A stretch of DNA of 64,000 bases, taken from the NCBI GenBank assembly GCA_038250905.1, contig JBBSBV010000001.1, forward strand, positions 173,846-237,845. The letters are read 5' to 3'. This DNA comes from JAENVU01 sp038250905. Its GTDB lineage: Bacteria; Actinomycetota; Acidimicrobiia; IMCC26256; JAENVU01. Position 1 is the stretch's first letter, and every line of letters starts with the position of its first letter. This document shows positions 17,429-26,569 of the stretch, one piece after another. The translations under genes were made by a program, and so were the position numbers. Below the pieces are notes generated by a model. The model saw only the letters and a program-made list of their open reading frames with translations. It was not told where the DNA came from and made no database searches.

Positions 17429-17644
17429 TCAACTCGCCTCGATGACCTCGATACGTGCGTCGGCAGCACCACACCACCGGCAGGCCACCGTTTCCACGTC
17501 CTCGGCGAGTACCTCGACCGACTCGATCTCCACATCGCCACCAACGGTGAAGTGACGGAACTCCTTGGTCCGGCGCGTGACCGTGATGTCGAACCGGGTC
17601 AGGTTGCCGCAGCCGTCACAGCGGTATCGGGTCGTAGATTCCAT
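17429..17644 (-). CDS. Small zinc-ribbon protein
   Basis: A 71-residue product with one CxxC pair near the N-terminus (YRCDGCGN) and another near the C-terminus (CRWCGA), which together should form a zinc ribbon. Between them is a basic stretch (TRRTKEFRHF). No function is known. It is convergent with yjbQ. Confidence 0.72.
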   Translation of the reverse strand: MESTTRYRCDGCGNLTRFDITVTRRTKEFRHFTVGGDVEIESVEVLAEDVETVACRWCGAADARIEVIEAS

Positions 17645-17697
17645 GGGTTGCGGATCCTACCGATCGTCGTCTGGCGCGAACGCAGCCGACCGGACCG

Positions 17698-18306
17698 CTA
17701 GCGGAACCCGTTGCAGAAGGCCTGCTCGGCCGCGCTGCCCTGACCGTAGGGATCGATCCCCGAGCCCTGGCCGATGATCGTCCAGCTGTTGTGTGCCTCG
17801 TTCATGTAGACGAACGGTGCCGGGCACGCGATGTGGATGAACTTGGCCCCGTCCGGACACATGCCGGCGACATTCGAGCACGTGACGCCGTAGTGGCCGA
17901 ACGCCGATCCGCGTCCGCAGGAGTCGGAGAACCCCGGCGCCTGGTGCGCGACCAGATACGCGATCGCGTCGCTGCACGCGGTGGTGACGGCTGCCGGCGG
18001 GGCCGGTGGCGCCACGGTGGTGGGCGGCAGTGGCGCGGTTGTGGTGGTGGTGGTGGTGGTGGTGGTGGTGGTGGTGGTGGTCGTGGTCGTCGACGTGGAG
18101 GTGGTCGTCGAGGCGATCGTCGCCGGCCGTCCGGCCGCGGGCCCGCCGCCCGGATCGCTCAGCTGCACCGTCCGGGCGCCACGACCCGGGAGCACGGTCA
18201 CCAGCAGCAGGAGCGCCATCACCAGGAGCAGCGCCCCGCCGATCGGAGACGAACGGTGGTGGTGGGTCCTCCGGGTGGCCACCATGGGTGCGAATGCGTT
18301 CGTCAT
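17698..18306 (-). CDS. Membrane-anchored secreted protein with polythreonine linker
   Basis: The frame extends to 18399, but ATG at 18306 gives a sensible topology: a short basic cytoplasmic segment, one hydrophobic helix (GGALLLVMALLLLVTVLPG), a Pro/Gly/Thr-rich linker, and an outer domain of about 95 residues. The linker includes an uninterrupted run of about 18 threonines coded by a triplet repeat. The outer domain contains four cysteines (TACSDAIAYLVAH, DSCGRGSAFGHYGVTCSN, MCPDG, CPAPFVYMNEAHNSW) and may be disulfide stabilised. I do not recognise its family. It lacks a clear cell-wall sorting motif. Confidence 0.75.
   Translation of the reverse strand: MTNAFAPMVATRRTHHHRSSPIGGALLLVMALLLLVTVLPGRGARTVQLSDPGGGPAAGRPATIASTTTSTSTTTTTTTTTTTTTTTTTTAPLPPTTVAPPAPPAAVTTACSDAIAYLVAHQAPGFSDSCGRGSAFGHYGVTCSNVAGMCPDGAKFIHIACPAPFVYMNEAHNSWTIIGQGSGIDPYGQGSAAEQAFCNGFR
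18041..18081. repeat. (GTG)n trinucleotide microsatellite inside a coding region
   Basis: Forty-one bases of perfect GTG/GGT repeat on the plus strand, read as ACC threonine codons on the minus strand. The tract sits in the linker of the membrane-anchored protein. Being a triplet repeat, length change keeps the reading frame and would only alter the spacing of the outer domain from the membrane. Confidence 0.97.
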
Positions 18307-18545
18307 ACCAATGACATCGACCGGACAAACCGCCGAAGACGGACGCGGAGGTCCCGGAACCGACAGGTCCGAAGCCCCGAAATCCAGAGGTACCTGCATC
18401 CCGAGGACCGGTATCCCTGTATCACGAACGGCCGTTCGCCTACGGACGCCGGGGCCCCGCCCTGCCCGCTCCGTGGGGATCTGCAGGCTTCCGGCCGGGC
18501 GCTACCGCCCGACGGCCACGTCGCAGTCACCCGGGAACCCCCAAC

Positions 18546-18559
18546 CGAACGACTGTTCG
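18546..18559. promoter_or_regulatory. LexA-type SOS box
   Basis: The sequence CGAACGACTGTTCG matches the actinobacterial LexA operator pattern CGAAC-N4-GTTCG exactly. It ends 16 bases before the start codon of the exonuclease/GIY-YIG nuclease gene, a position where bound LexA would block transcription. Match and position are seen directly; regulation by DNA damage is inferred. Confidence 0.75.
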
Positions 18560-18575
18560 TCTACGATACGAACGT

Positions 18576-20246
18576 ATGCTCGCTCCTGTCGGTCAGGCCA
18601 GCTTCGACGACCTCGGGTGTCCGCTCTCGGCGGTGACCTTCGTCGTCCTCGATCTCGAGACCACGGGCGCGTCGCCCAACGACTGCGCGATCACCGAGGT
18701 GGGTGCGGTGAAGTACCGCGGCGGCGAGTGCCTCGGCACCTTCGACACTCTCGTGAACCCCGGAGTCCCCATCCCCCCGTTCATCACCGTGCTGACCGGC
18801 ATCACCGAGACGATGCTGCTCCCGGCACCGCCCATCGAGGAGGTGCTCCCTCCCCTGCTCGAGTTCATCGGCTCTGCGGTGATCGTCGGCCACAACATCC
18901 GCTTCGACATCTCGTTCCTCGACGCCGCGCTCACCGCGCAGGGGTATCCCAAGCTCGACCAGCGACGCGTCGACACGCTCGGCCTGGCTCGCCGCCTCCT
19001 TCGCGACGAGGTGCCCGACCTCAAACTCGGCACCTTGGCCCGCCACCTGCGCGTGTCGGTGTCACCCTGCCACCGCGCCTACGCCGACGCGGCGGCCACC
19101 GCCGAAGTGCTGCACGCGCTCCTCGAACGGGCCGGCACCTTCGGCGTCCTCGGCCTCGACGATCTCCTCGCGCTTCCCACCATGCGCGCGCACCCCTCGG
19201 CGAGCAAGTTGCGGCTCACCGCGCGGATGCCACGTACCCCCGGCGTCTACCTCATGAAGGACCGCGCGGGTCGGGTGCTGTATGTGGGCAAGGCCACCAA
19301 CCTGCGCGCCCGTGTCCGTTCGTACTTCGGTGGCGACAGTCGCAAGAAGGTCCCGCAACTCCTGCGCGAGACCGAGGCGATCGACTGGATCGAGTGCAGC
19401 CACGAACTCGAAGCATCGGTCCGCGAACTGCGGCTCATCCAGACCCTCGAACCGCGCTTCAACCAGCAGGGCAAACGCTGGCGATCGACGTCGTACGTGA
19501 AGCTCACCCTCACCGAACGGTTCCCGCGCCTCGCGGTCGTCCGCACGGTGAAGGACGACGGCGCGCTCTACCTCGGTCCGTTCTCGTCGTCGCGCGCGGC
19601 CCACACCGCGCGCGAAGCCATCGAGTCCGCCGCGCCACTCCGCCGGTGCACGACCCGCGTCGGGCGCACCGCGCGGTTACGGGACGACGCGCCTTGCACC
19701 GCGGCGCAGCTCGGCGTGGCGGCCTGCCCGTGCACCGGTCAGACCTCAGAGCCCGAGTACGCGGCGATCGTCGAACGCGTCCAACGCGGCCTCACCGGTG
19801 AGCCCGCACTCCTCCTCGAACCCCTGGAACAGCGCATGCATGCACTTGCGCAGGCGGAGCGCTACGAGGAAGCCGCGCTGACCCGCGACCGCGTGGCGTC
19901 GTTGAGTCGGACCCTCCGGCGTCGTCAGACCTTGGAGTGGCTCGTCGGCAGCGGCCGGATGGTGATCGCGGTCGAGGGCGGTGTCGTCACGATCGACGAC
20001 GGCCGACTCCGCTGCGACGACCGGGAGCCGCAACTCGCGCTCGACGTGGCGGACGATGCGACACCGGCGCTACTCGACCGGCGCCAGGTGGACGAGTTGA
20101 TGATCGTGGCCCGCTGGCTGGAACGCGAGACGACGAGTGGCCGAGCCCGGCTGCTGGACGTCTCCGGGGCGCCGACCTCACCTCGCGCCGGGGCGTTGCG
20201 AGCCTATGAACCGGTGTCGCGGCGCGGGATCCGGCGCGGGCGCTGA
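18576..20246 (+). CDS. DEDDh exonuclease fused to UvrC-like GIY-YIG endonuclease
   Basis: A 556-residue DNA repair nuclease. Residues about 20-180 form a DNA polymerase III epsilon-type DEDDh exonuclease: VVLDLETTG (motif I), GHNIRFDISFL (motif II) and HRAYADAAAT (motif III). Residues about 215-300 form a GIY-YIG domain as in the UvrC N-terminus, with PGVYLMKDRAGRVLYVGKAT. The rest resembles the UvrC middle region, including a Cys-bearing segment and a UvrB-binding-like AERYEEAALTRDRV helix. Fused nucleases of this type are widespread in Actinobacteria and are compared to E. coli Cho, which is also under LexA control. An SOS box lies just upstream. Confidence 0.93.
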   Translation: MLAPVGQASFDDLGCPLSAVTFVVLDLETTGASPNDCAITEVGAVKYRGGECLGTFDTLVNPGVPIPPFITVLTGITETMLLPAPPIEEVLPPLLEFIGSAVIVGHNIRFDISFLDAALTAQGYPKLDQRRVDTLGLARRLLRDEVPDLKLGTLARHLRVSVSPCHRAYADAAATAEVLHALLERAGTFGVLGLDDLLALPTMRAHPSASKLRLTARMPRTPGVYLMKDRAGRVLYVGKATNLRARVRSYFGGDSRKKVPQLLRETEAIDWIECSHELEASVRELRLIQTLEPRFNQQGKRWRSTSYVKLTLTERFPRLAVVRTVKDDGALYLGPFSSSRAAHTAREAIESAAPLRRCTTRVGRTARLRDDAPCTAAQLGVAACPCTGQTSEPEYAAIVERVQRGLTGEPALLLEPLEQRMHALAQAERYEEAALTRDRVASLSRTLRRRQTLEWLVGSGRMVIAVEGGVVTIDDGRLRCDDREPQLALDVADDATPALLDRRQVDELMIVARWLERETTSGRARLLDVSGAPTSPRAGALRAYEPVSRRGIRRGR

Positions 20247-20956
20247 TCCGCGGCTGCAGTCACGTCCCGAGTGTCGGGCGCCGGGGCCGGACGCGGCTCC
20301 GTTCGGGCGGCGGCCGCGGCCGCGCTGGTCCGGGCTGCGGGCGCCGGCCCGGTATCGGGACGCGGCCTGCGAGATGGTCCGGCGGCCGGGGTGCGTTGGG
20401 GCACCCGCTGCGCCGACACCCCCTTCGCAGCAGCCGCACCCGCCGCGGCGGGCACGCGGGTGCGGGTCGGCCGCGCCGGGGTTCCCGACGTGCGCCGCGC
20501 CCACCAACCCGGGCCATCCAGGAACGCAGTAGCGAACAACGTGGCGAACAGTGCCCACACCGGGACGATCACGAGCAGCCGCGAATAGGTGGAGAAGCTG
20601 TGGTCGAGCATGAGATCGACGAAGGTGTTGGTGTCGACGAACCCGGTGATCTTCGCGAGCACGCGCACGACGAGCGCGCCGAGGAGGAACGCCACGACCC
20701 AGATGAGGATCTTGATCGGCATCCGAATCGGTTCGCCGCCGCGCACCCGCCGGCCCGCGCCGGCCGACCGATCAGCCGTGGGACGCGCGCCCGCAGCGCG
20801 GGTGCCCGACGAACCGGCCCGCACGTCACCCGGTCGCGCCTGGCTCGGCGCCTTCAGTTGGCGGGAGCACTTGGCACATGGGAACACGGCCCGGTCGCCC
20901 ACCGCGTCGAGGCGGTGACGATGCCCGCACGCCGGACACTGCAGCGCGGTGGCCAT
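20204..20956 (-). CDS. Zinc-ribbon membrane protein with long disordered tail
   Basis: ATG at 20956 overlaps the trpD stop by one base (TGATG); the frame itself is open further upstream. The product begins with a zinc ribbon (QCPACGHRHRL ... FPCAKCSRQL), then a disordered Ala/Arg-rich segment, two likely transmembrane helices (IKILIWVVAFLLGALVV and LLVIVPVWALFATLFATAF) and a long Pro/Ala/Arg-rich tail. Function is unknown. The 3' end overlaps the nuclease gene on the opposite strand by 43 bases. Tight coupling to trpD suggests co-transcription, not a role in tryptophan synthesis. Confidence 0.75.
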   Translation of the reverse strand: MATALQCPACGHRHRLDAVGDRAVFPCAKCSRQLKAPSQARPGDVRAGSSGTRAAGARPTADRSAGAGRRVRGGEPIRMPIKILIWVVAFLLGALVVRVLAKITGFVDTNTFVDLMLDHSFSTYSRLLVIVPVWALFATLFATAFLDGPGWWARRTSGTPARPTRTRVPAAAGAAAAKGVSAQRVPQRTPAAGPSRRPRPDTGPAPAARTSAAAAAARTEPRPAPAPDTRDVTAAADQRPRRIPRRDTGS

Positions 20957-22020
20957 CAGTGACCACCCTCGCGCTGGGCCTGCGACGTGGCGATCATCTG
21001 GTCGAGTGCAGCCAGGGCGCGGCCGTCGTCGATGGCAGCGGACGCGACCACGATGCCGTCCGACCAACCGGTTGCCACTCCGGCCACCTGCAACGCGGCC
21101 GCCGCGTTGAGGAGAACCACATCGCGGCGCGGCCCGGGCTCTCCTTCGAGGATCGACCGCACGATCTTGGCGTTGTGTTCGGCGTCGCCACCGTGGAGGG
21201 ATTCGGCGGTCGTACGCGCCAACCCGAACTCCAACGGTTCGATCGTCGTCCGTTCGACGGTGCCGTTGTCGATGACCATGGCGGTGGAGGCGTCGACCGT
21301 CGTGAGTTCGTCCAGGCCGTCATGGCCGAAGAACACCATTCCCCGCGTCGCACCGAGTTCCACGAGGGTGGCGGCGATGCGCTCGGCCATGGCCGGATCT
21401 CCCACCCCCACCACTTGCCGTTTCACCCGCGCCGGGTTCGCGAGCGGGCCCAGGTAATTAAAGGTGGTGGCGACGCCGATCTGGCTGCGCACCGGTCCGG
21501 CGAACCGCATGGCCGGGTGGAACGCCTGCGCGAAACAGAACCCGATCCCCGCCTCCTCGATGCACGCGGCCACGCCGACTGCGTCGAGATCGATGATCAC
21601 GCCGAGGGTCTCGAGCACGTCGGCCGAACCGCATTGCGATGAGGCAGCGCGGTTGCCGTGCTTGGCCACCCGCACGCCGGCGCCGGCCACGACCAGTGCG
21701 GACACGGTCGAGATGTTGAAGGTGTGGGACCGATCGCCGCCGGTGCCGCACGTGTCGATGATCGGGCCGGCATCGGCTTCCGACGCGACCTCGACCGTGT
21801 TCGCATAGCTGAGCATCGTGCGGACGAGCGTCGCGAGTTCCAACGGAGTCTCGCCCTTGGCGCGCAGCGCGACCGCGAACGCCGCGATCTGCGCGTCGGT
21901 CGCGTTGCCCTCGAGGATCGTCGCCATTGCGTCGGCGATCAGTTCGGCATCGAGGTCGTTGCGCCGCAACAGGGGCAGCAACACATCGGGCCAGTGCACT
22001 CTGCTGCCCGGATTCGTCAT
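20956..22020 (-). CDS. trpD: Anthranilate phosphoribosyltransferase
   Basis: TrpD joins anthranilate to phosphoribosyl pyrophosphate in tryptophan synthesis. The frame runs upstream to 22347, but the ATG at 22020 gives the normal length of 354 residues. Motifs: DTCGTGGDRSHTFNIST (PRPP-binding), KHGNRAASSQCGSADVLE, and the NYLGPLANPA region with the following GVGDP. It lies five bases after the stop of the acyl-CoA dehydrogenase, so they may be co-transcribed. Other trp genes are not in the window. Confidence 0.96.
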   Translation of the reverse strand: MTNPGSRVHWPDVLLPLLRRNDLDAELIADAMATILEGNATDAQIAAFAVALRAKGETPLELATLVRTMLSYANTVEVASEADAGPIIDTCGTGGDRSHTFNISTVSALVVAGAGVRVAKHGNRAASSQCGSADVLETLGVIIDLDAVGVAACIEEAGIGFCFAQAFHPAMRFAGPVRSQIGVATTFNYLGPLANPARVKRQVVGVGDPAMAERIAATLVELGATRGMVFFGHDGLDELTTVDASTAMVIDNGTVERTTIEPLEFGLARTTAESLHGGDAEHNAKIVRSILEGEPGPRRDVVLLNAAAALQVAGVATGWSDGIVVASAAIDDGRALAALDQMIATSQAQREGGH

Positions 22021-22025
22021 CGGCC

Positions 22026-23192
22026 CTAATCCCACCACAGGTCGTGGTCGAGGACGCCGCGGGCGATGAGTCCCATCTGTACCTGACTCGTGCCCTCGAC
22101 GATCGTGAGTTGCTTGGCGTCCCGGTAATACAGCTCCATCGGGTGGTCCTGCATGTATCCCGCGGCCCCGAGCATCTGCAACGCGTGGTTGCTCACCTTC
22201 ACGGCCAGCTCGGTGGCGTAGTACTTGCACATCGAGAGGTACGGAACCCATTCCTTGGTGTACTTGCCCTGGTCGGCGAGCCACGCGGCCCGATAGGTGA
22301 GCAGGCGGGCTGCTTCGATCTCGGTGGCGAGTTCGGCGATCTTCCACTGCGTGCCCTGGAAATCGGCGATGGTCTTGGTGAACGCCGCGCGTTCCTTCGC
22401 GTATTCGACCGCGTACATGAGCGCGCCCTCGGCCAGCCCGATCCCACGGGCCGCCACGATCGGACGCATGGCGTTGAGGCCGAGCATGCAGAGCTGGAAC
22501 CCGCCGATCTCACCGACGACGTTCTCGTCGGGCACGCGCACACCGTCGAGGATCAGTTCGCCGGTGTCGACGCCCTTGACGCCCATCTTCTTGTCGGTGC
22601 GACCGACCGACACGCCGTCCCACCCGCGTTCGACGATGAACACGCTGATGCTGTCGTGCGCACGGGAATCGGCGGGACCGGTCTTGGCGAACACGCAGTA
22701 CCAGTCGGCCTGCACCACGCCACTCATCCAGCACTTGGTGCCGGTGAGCACCCACTCGTCGCCGTCGCGGACCGCGCGGGTGCGCATGCCCATCACGTCG
22801 CTGCCGGCCTGCGGTTCCGACAGTCCGAAGGCGGCGCGTTGCGCGCCGGTGGCGAGCGGCGTGAGGTACTTGTGCTTCTGCTCCTCGGTGCCCGCGATGA
22901 GCAGCGAACCGGTGGGCAGCCGGGTGAGCAGCAGCATGAGCGCAGCGGCGTTCGAGTACTTGGAGATCTCCTCGATGGCGATCGCCAGGCCGAGGATCCC
23001 CGCGCCCGAACCGCCGTACGCCTCCGGGATGCACAAGCCCGTGAGACCAGTCTCCACGAAGAGTTCGAAGAGGTCCTGGGGGTACTCCTCGCTCAGGTCG
23101 ATCTCGCGCGCCCGAGGCGCGACCTTCTCCTGGGCGAGCTTGCGGACACTGGCCTGGAGCTGCTGCAGCTCCGGCGAAAGATCGAAATCCAT
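22026..23192 (-). CDS. Acyl-CoA dehydrogenase (short/medium-chain type)
   Basis: A complete 388-residue acyl-CoA dehydrogenase. It starts MDFDLSPELQQLQASVRK and shows CIPEAYGGSGAG, AAFGLSEPQAGSDVMGM, LTGTKCWMSG and FQGTQWKIAELATEIEAAR. The C-terminal YYRDAKQLTIVEGTSQVQ block contains the catalytic Glu of short/medium-chain members. It oxidises acyl-CoA and would need an ETF such as the fused one at 4.7 kb. Upstream is the AarF-type kinase gene 80 bases away on the same strand; downstream is trpD. Confidence 0.95.
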   Translation of the reverse strand: MDFDLSPELQQLQASVRKLAQEKVAPRAREIDLSEEYPQDLFELFVETGLTGLCIPEAYGGSGAGILGLAIAIEEISKYSNAAALMLLLTRLPTGSLLIAGTEEQKHKYLTPLATGAQRAAFGLSEPQAGSDVMGMRTRAVRDGDEWVLTGTKCWMSGVVQADWYCVFAKTGPADSRAHDSISVFIVERGWDGVSVGRTDKKMGVKGVDTGELILDGVRVPDENVVGEIGGFQLCMLGLNAMRPIVAARGIGLAEGALMYAVEYAKERAAFTKTIADFQGTQWKIAELATEIEAARLLTYRAAWLADQGKYTKEWVPYLSMCKYYATELAVKVSNHALQMLGAAGYMQDHPMELYYRDAKQLTIVEGTSQVQMGLIARGVLDHDLWWD

Positions 23193-23271
23193 GAGGAATC
23201 GAGCCTACCGGGCGCCTCGCCCCATTTCGGGTTTGTACCGGCGTCTGCCACCCTCCCGGCGCAGGCGGCGT

Positions 23272-24732
23272 TCAGTCGCGGTGGTGCGTCGCCAGCCACT
23301 CCGCCTCGAGGTGACCGAGGGGTGACGAGGGTGGCCCCCCGACCCACGGCCAGAGCTCCTCCCCCACCGACCGCCAGTCGGCACATGCCCCGAGTGAGGC
23401 GAGCACCGCGAACAGGCCGAGGTTGACGCGCTGGACCACGACGAACGCGGGCGGGACGTTGGCGTACTTCATGACCTCGCCGTAGGGGCCCTTGACGTCG
23501 AAGAACCGCCGGACGATCTCGCTCGCGAACTCGCTGGTGATCGGGTGCCGACCGCGCTCGGTCATGTGCGAATAGAAGTGCCCGAAGTACTCGGTCACGT
23601 CGTGGTCACTCACCGGCGCGCCCGGCTGGAGGAATCCGGCGTTCTCCATGGCCCGCCGGAACTCCACCGGGTCGGGATCGAGCACGACGGTCTCGATGAG
23701 CCGCCGGATGAGATCGATGTCGGCGGGCTCGAACTCCTTCACCAGGCCGAAGTCGAGGAACGTGACCCGACCGTCGGGCCGGAAGAGGTAATTCCCCGGA
23801 TGGGGGTCGCCGTTGAACAGACGCAGTCGGTAGAAGGACCGAAAGACGAACCGGAAGATCGCCTCGCCCGCGAGGTCGCGTTGTTCCTGCGACCAGCGCT
23901 GCGCCTCCGAGAAGCGCACCCCGACCGCGAGTTCGGTGGTCAGGACCCGAGCCGAGCTGTATTCGTCGATCACCCCAGGCACGTGGATGAACGGATGGTC
24001 CGCGTAGTAGTCGGCGAAGCGTTGTTGCCGACGGGCCTCGAGCCGGTAGTCGAGTTCCTCGCGGAGTCGCTCACGGAGTTCGTCGACCATCGGGCCCGAC
24101 TCGAAACCCGGGAACGCGCGGCCCATGCCACCGAACAACAGGCCGACATTGCCGAGATCCGACTCGACGGCCTCCGCGATGCCCGGGTACTGCACCTTCA
24201 CGGCCACCGCCCGCCCGTCGTAGGTGAGGGCGCGGTGCACCTGACCGATGGACGCGGCGGCGATGGGGTCGGCGTCCCATTCGGCGAACAGCACCTCGGG
24301 CCGGGCACCGAGTTCGCGCTCCACCATCGATGCCGCCAGCTCGACGCTCATCGGTGGAGCGTCCTGCTGGAGCTGGGCGAGCGCATCCCGCACGTGCTCA
24401 GGGAGTCCCTCGTCGAGGTAGCTCACCATCTGGCCGAGCTTCATCAGGGCGCCCTTCATGGCACCGAGTTCCCGGACGACGTCGGCCGTGTGGCGCAGCT
24501 CGACGCTGCGGTCCAACGCGTCGCGCCGCTCGGCCGACGCGAACACCCGTTGGGCCCGGTTGACGGCTTCCCGACCTCCGGCACGTACCCCGAGCCGGGC
24601 CAGGCGCGCATTCCGTGCGGTGAACGAGACGGAGGTGATCGGCCCGGCGCGCCGGCGACGGCCGGCGAGTGCCACGATCCCCGCACCGGCCGCCGCGCCG
24701 AGCACGAGGCCGGCAGCGAGCGGTCGTCTCAT
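23272..24732 (-). CDS. ABC1/AarF/UbiB atypical kinase family protein
   Basis: A 486-residue member of the ABC1/UbiB atypical kinase family. ATG at 24732 starts a hydrophobic N-terminal segment (MRRPLAAGLVLGAAAGAGIV) that could anchor it to the membrane. Kinase-like features are LMKLGQMVSYLDEGLP (the KxGQ motif), AAASIGQVHRAL, AVKVQYPG (ATP-binding Lys), NGDPHPGNYLF and VTFLDFGLVKEF (metal-binding D-F-G). In other bacteria such proteins support quinone synthesis; in Actinobacteria the substrate is unknown. Confidence 0.92.
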   Translation of the reverse strand: MRRPLAAGLVLGAAAGAGIVALAGRRRRAGPITSVSFTARNARLARLGVRAGGREAVNRAQRVFASAERRDALDRSVELRHTADVVRELGAMKGALMKLGQMVSYLDEGLPEHVRDALAQLQQDAPPMSVELAASMVERELGARPEVLFAEWDADPIAAASIGQVHRALTYDGRAVAVKVQYPGIAEAVESDLGNVGLLFGGMGRAFPGFESGPMVDELRERLREELDYRLEARRQQRFADYYADHPFIHVPGVIDEYSSARVLTTELAVGVRFSEAQRWSQEQRDLAGEAIFRFVFRSFYRLRLFNGDPHPGNYLFRPDGRVTFLDFGLVKEFEPADIDLIRRLIETVVLDPDPVEFRRAMENAGFLQPGAPVSDHDVTEYFGHFYSHMTERGRHPITSEFASEIVRRFFDVKGPYGEVMKYANVPPAFVVVQRVNLGLFAVLASLGACADWRSVGEELWPWVGGPPSSPLGHLEAEWLATHHRD

Positions 24733-24841
24733 CAGCCGAACGCTAACGAGCGGGGGTGACACCACGCGTCGACGACTGGGACCGGCGAAAGAAACAGCAG
24801 TCCCGGTCGGACGCGTAGATCTTCAGAAACAGTGGCGCGGG

Positions 24842-25108
24842 TTACGCGCTCCGGCGCCGACGCCGGATCAGGCGCCGCCGCTCCCGCGAGCTGAGCCCTC
24901 CCCACACACCGTGCTTCTCGCGCATGGCGATGGCGTGCTCCAGGCACACCTCGCGCACCGGGCATTGGAAACACACGGCACGGGCGGCATCGGAGGCGTG
25001 CTCGTCGTCTTCCTCGTGCTCGGGGTGGAAGATCCCCGGATCGATCCCACGGCAGAGTGCGTGGTCACGCCACTGCGACGTGGGGATGATGGTCGTGATT
25101 GCGAGCAT
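24842..25108 (-). CDS. WhiB-family iron-sulfur transcription regulator
   Basis: The frame is open to 25558, but ATG at 25108 gives an 88-residue protein of normal WhiB size. It has the four cysteines that bind a [4Fe-4S] cluster: one in ALCRG and three in CFQCPVREVC. It also has the GVWGG turn and a very basic C-terminal tail (RERRRLIRRRRRS) for DNA contact. WhiB proteins are specific to Actinobacteria and their phages and act with sigma factors; which paralogue this is cannot be said. Confidence 0.95.
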   Translation of the reverse strand: MLAITTIIPTSQWRDHALCRGIDPGIFHPEHEEDDEHASDAARAVCFQCPVREVCLEHAIAMREKHGVWGGLSSRERRRLIRRRRRSA

Positions 25109-25267
25109 TGGCGGCCTCGTTGGGTGTTCCCAGTAACGGCGTCTTGTCGGCTCGTATTCCGCTCGACCTGAGTGGGAAGCCGAAGATTTCCGGCGCTCGC
25201 CGCCGGGTATCCAGTGATTCCGCGGCGATCTGGTTCGCCGAACCCATGCCCGTAGGATTCGTCGTCG

Positions 25268-26569
25268 ATGACCACCAGCCGCAGCCGAGGCCAGCTCGTC
25301 GCCATCGCCCTGGCCATCGGCCTCACCCTCCCCGGGCTCACGGTCCGGTTCGCGGGCGCGCACCCCACTCCCTGGATCAGTGCGCTCCTCTACGGGATCG
25401 CGGTCGTCGGATCGGCCTTCATCCTCGCCTGGGCGGCCGAGGCGCTCCAGCTCGACGTCTCCCAGGGGCTCGCCCTCGCGGTCCTCGCGCTGATCGCCGT
25501 CCTCCCCGAGTACGCCGTCGACTTCGTGTTCACCTGGAAGGCCGGCAAGAACCCCCACGAATACGCGCCCCTCGCGCTCGCGAACATGACGGGCGGCAAC
25601 CGGCTGCTGATCGGGATCGGGTGGTCACTCGTCGTGCTCCTCGCCGCCTGGCGGATGCGCAAGATCGGCGCGGCCGAGGGATACGACGGTCCGTACGACG
25701 ACGAGGTGAAGCTCTCCCGCACGCACTCGATCGAGATCGGGTTCCTCGCGGTGGCCACGATCTACTCGCTCACCTTGCCGCTCAAGCGCACGATCAACCT
25801 CTTCGACGCGGTGGTGCTCGTCAGTCTCTTCGTCGCCTACATGATCCGCGTCGCCCGGGCGCCGGCCGCGGAACCGCACCTCGTCGGGCCCGCACAACTC
25901 ATCGGCTCGCTCCGCCGCACGCAGCGCCGCATCGTCGTCGGCGCGCTCCTCGTCTTCGCGGCCGGAGTCATCCTCGCCTGCGCAGAGGGATTCGCGGAAT
26001 CACTCGTGGAGACCGGCTCGCAGTTCGGGATCTCGAAATTCCTCCTCGTGCAGTGGCTCGCGCCGCTCGCGTCGGAGGCGCCCGAACTCCTCGTCGCCGG
26101 TTTGTTCGCGTGGCGCCTCAACACCGAGGCGGGCCTCGGTGCGCTGGTGTCGTCGAAGGTGAACCAGTGGACCTTGCTCGTCGGCACGCTGCCGATCGTG
26201 TTCGCGATCTCGTCGAACTCGTGGCACGGTCTGCCCCTCGACGCGCTCCAACGCGAGGAGTTGTTCCTGACCGCCGCGCAATCGGCCTTTGCGGTGGCGG
26301 TCCTCGCCAACCGGTCGATCTCGGTGCGCGAGGCCTTTGCCCTTCTCACCCTGTTCCTCTCGCAGTTCGTGCTCGGTGCCGTGCTGCCCGAGGGGCTCAA
26401 GGAGGTGGAGCGCATCGGGGTCGGCATCGCGTACATGATCCTCGCCGCGGTGATCATCTACAAGCAGCGAGCCGCCGTCCGTCCGCTCGTACGGGACGGG
26501 TTCCGAACTCCCGTGGCCGAGTTGGTGCATGCTGGACCTGACGCCGTCGTCCTGGAGCCGAGCCCATGA
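25268..26569 (+). CDS. Sodium/calcium exchanger superfamily membrane protein
   Basis: A 433-residue protein with about eleven hydrophobic helices in two halves. Each half has an alpha-repeat-like acidic motif: AVLPEYAVDFVFTWKAG followed by ANMTGGNRLL, and ASEAPELLVAGLFAWR followed by SSKVNQWTLLVGT. These match the duplicated Na/Ca exchanger (CaCA) domain, so it should exchange a cation for Na+ or H+. The ion is not known. Its stop overlaps the next start as ATGA. Confidence 0.88.
   Translation: MTTSRSRGQLVAIALAIGLTLPGLTVRFAGAHPTPWISALLYGIAVVGSAFILAWAAEALQLDVSQGLALAVLALIAVLPEYAVDFVFTWKAGKNPHEYAPLALANMTGGNRLLIGIGWSLVVLLAAWRMRKIGAAEGYDGPYDDEVKLSRTHSIEIGFLAVATIYSLTLPLKRTINLFDAVVLVSLFVAYMIRVARAPAAEPHLVGPAQLIGSLRRTQRRIVVGALLVFAAGVILACAEGFAESLVETGSQFGISKFLLVQWLAPLASEAPELLVAGLFAWRLNTEAGLGALVSSKVNQWTLLVGTLPIVFAISSNSWHGLPLDALQREELFLTAAQSAFAVAVLANRSISVREAFALLTLFLSQFVLGAVLPEGLKEVERIGVGIAYMILAAVIIYKQRAAVRPLVRDGFRTPVAELVHAGPDAVVLEPSP

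Noticed and set aside
18041..18081. GTG repeat considered as a regulatory or CRISPR-like element
   Set aside because: It is an in-frame Thr codon run inside a coding region on the minus strand.
17981..19801. 606-codon plus-strand frame across 18-19.8 kb
   Set aside because: It is a shadow of the minus-strand membrane protein and of the nuclease gene in another frame; composition is Arg/Pro/His-rich without motifs.
21927..23426. 499-codon plus-strand frame antisense to acyl-CoA dehydrogenase
   Set aside because: Shadow frame; the opposite strand encodes an unambiguous enzyme over the same bases.
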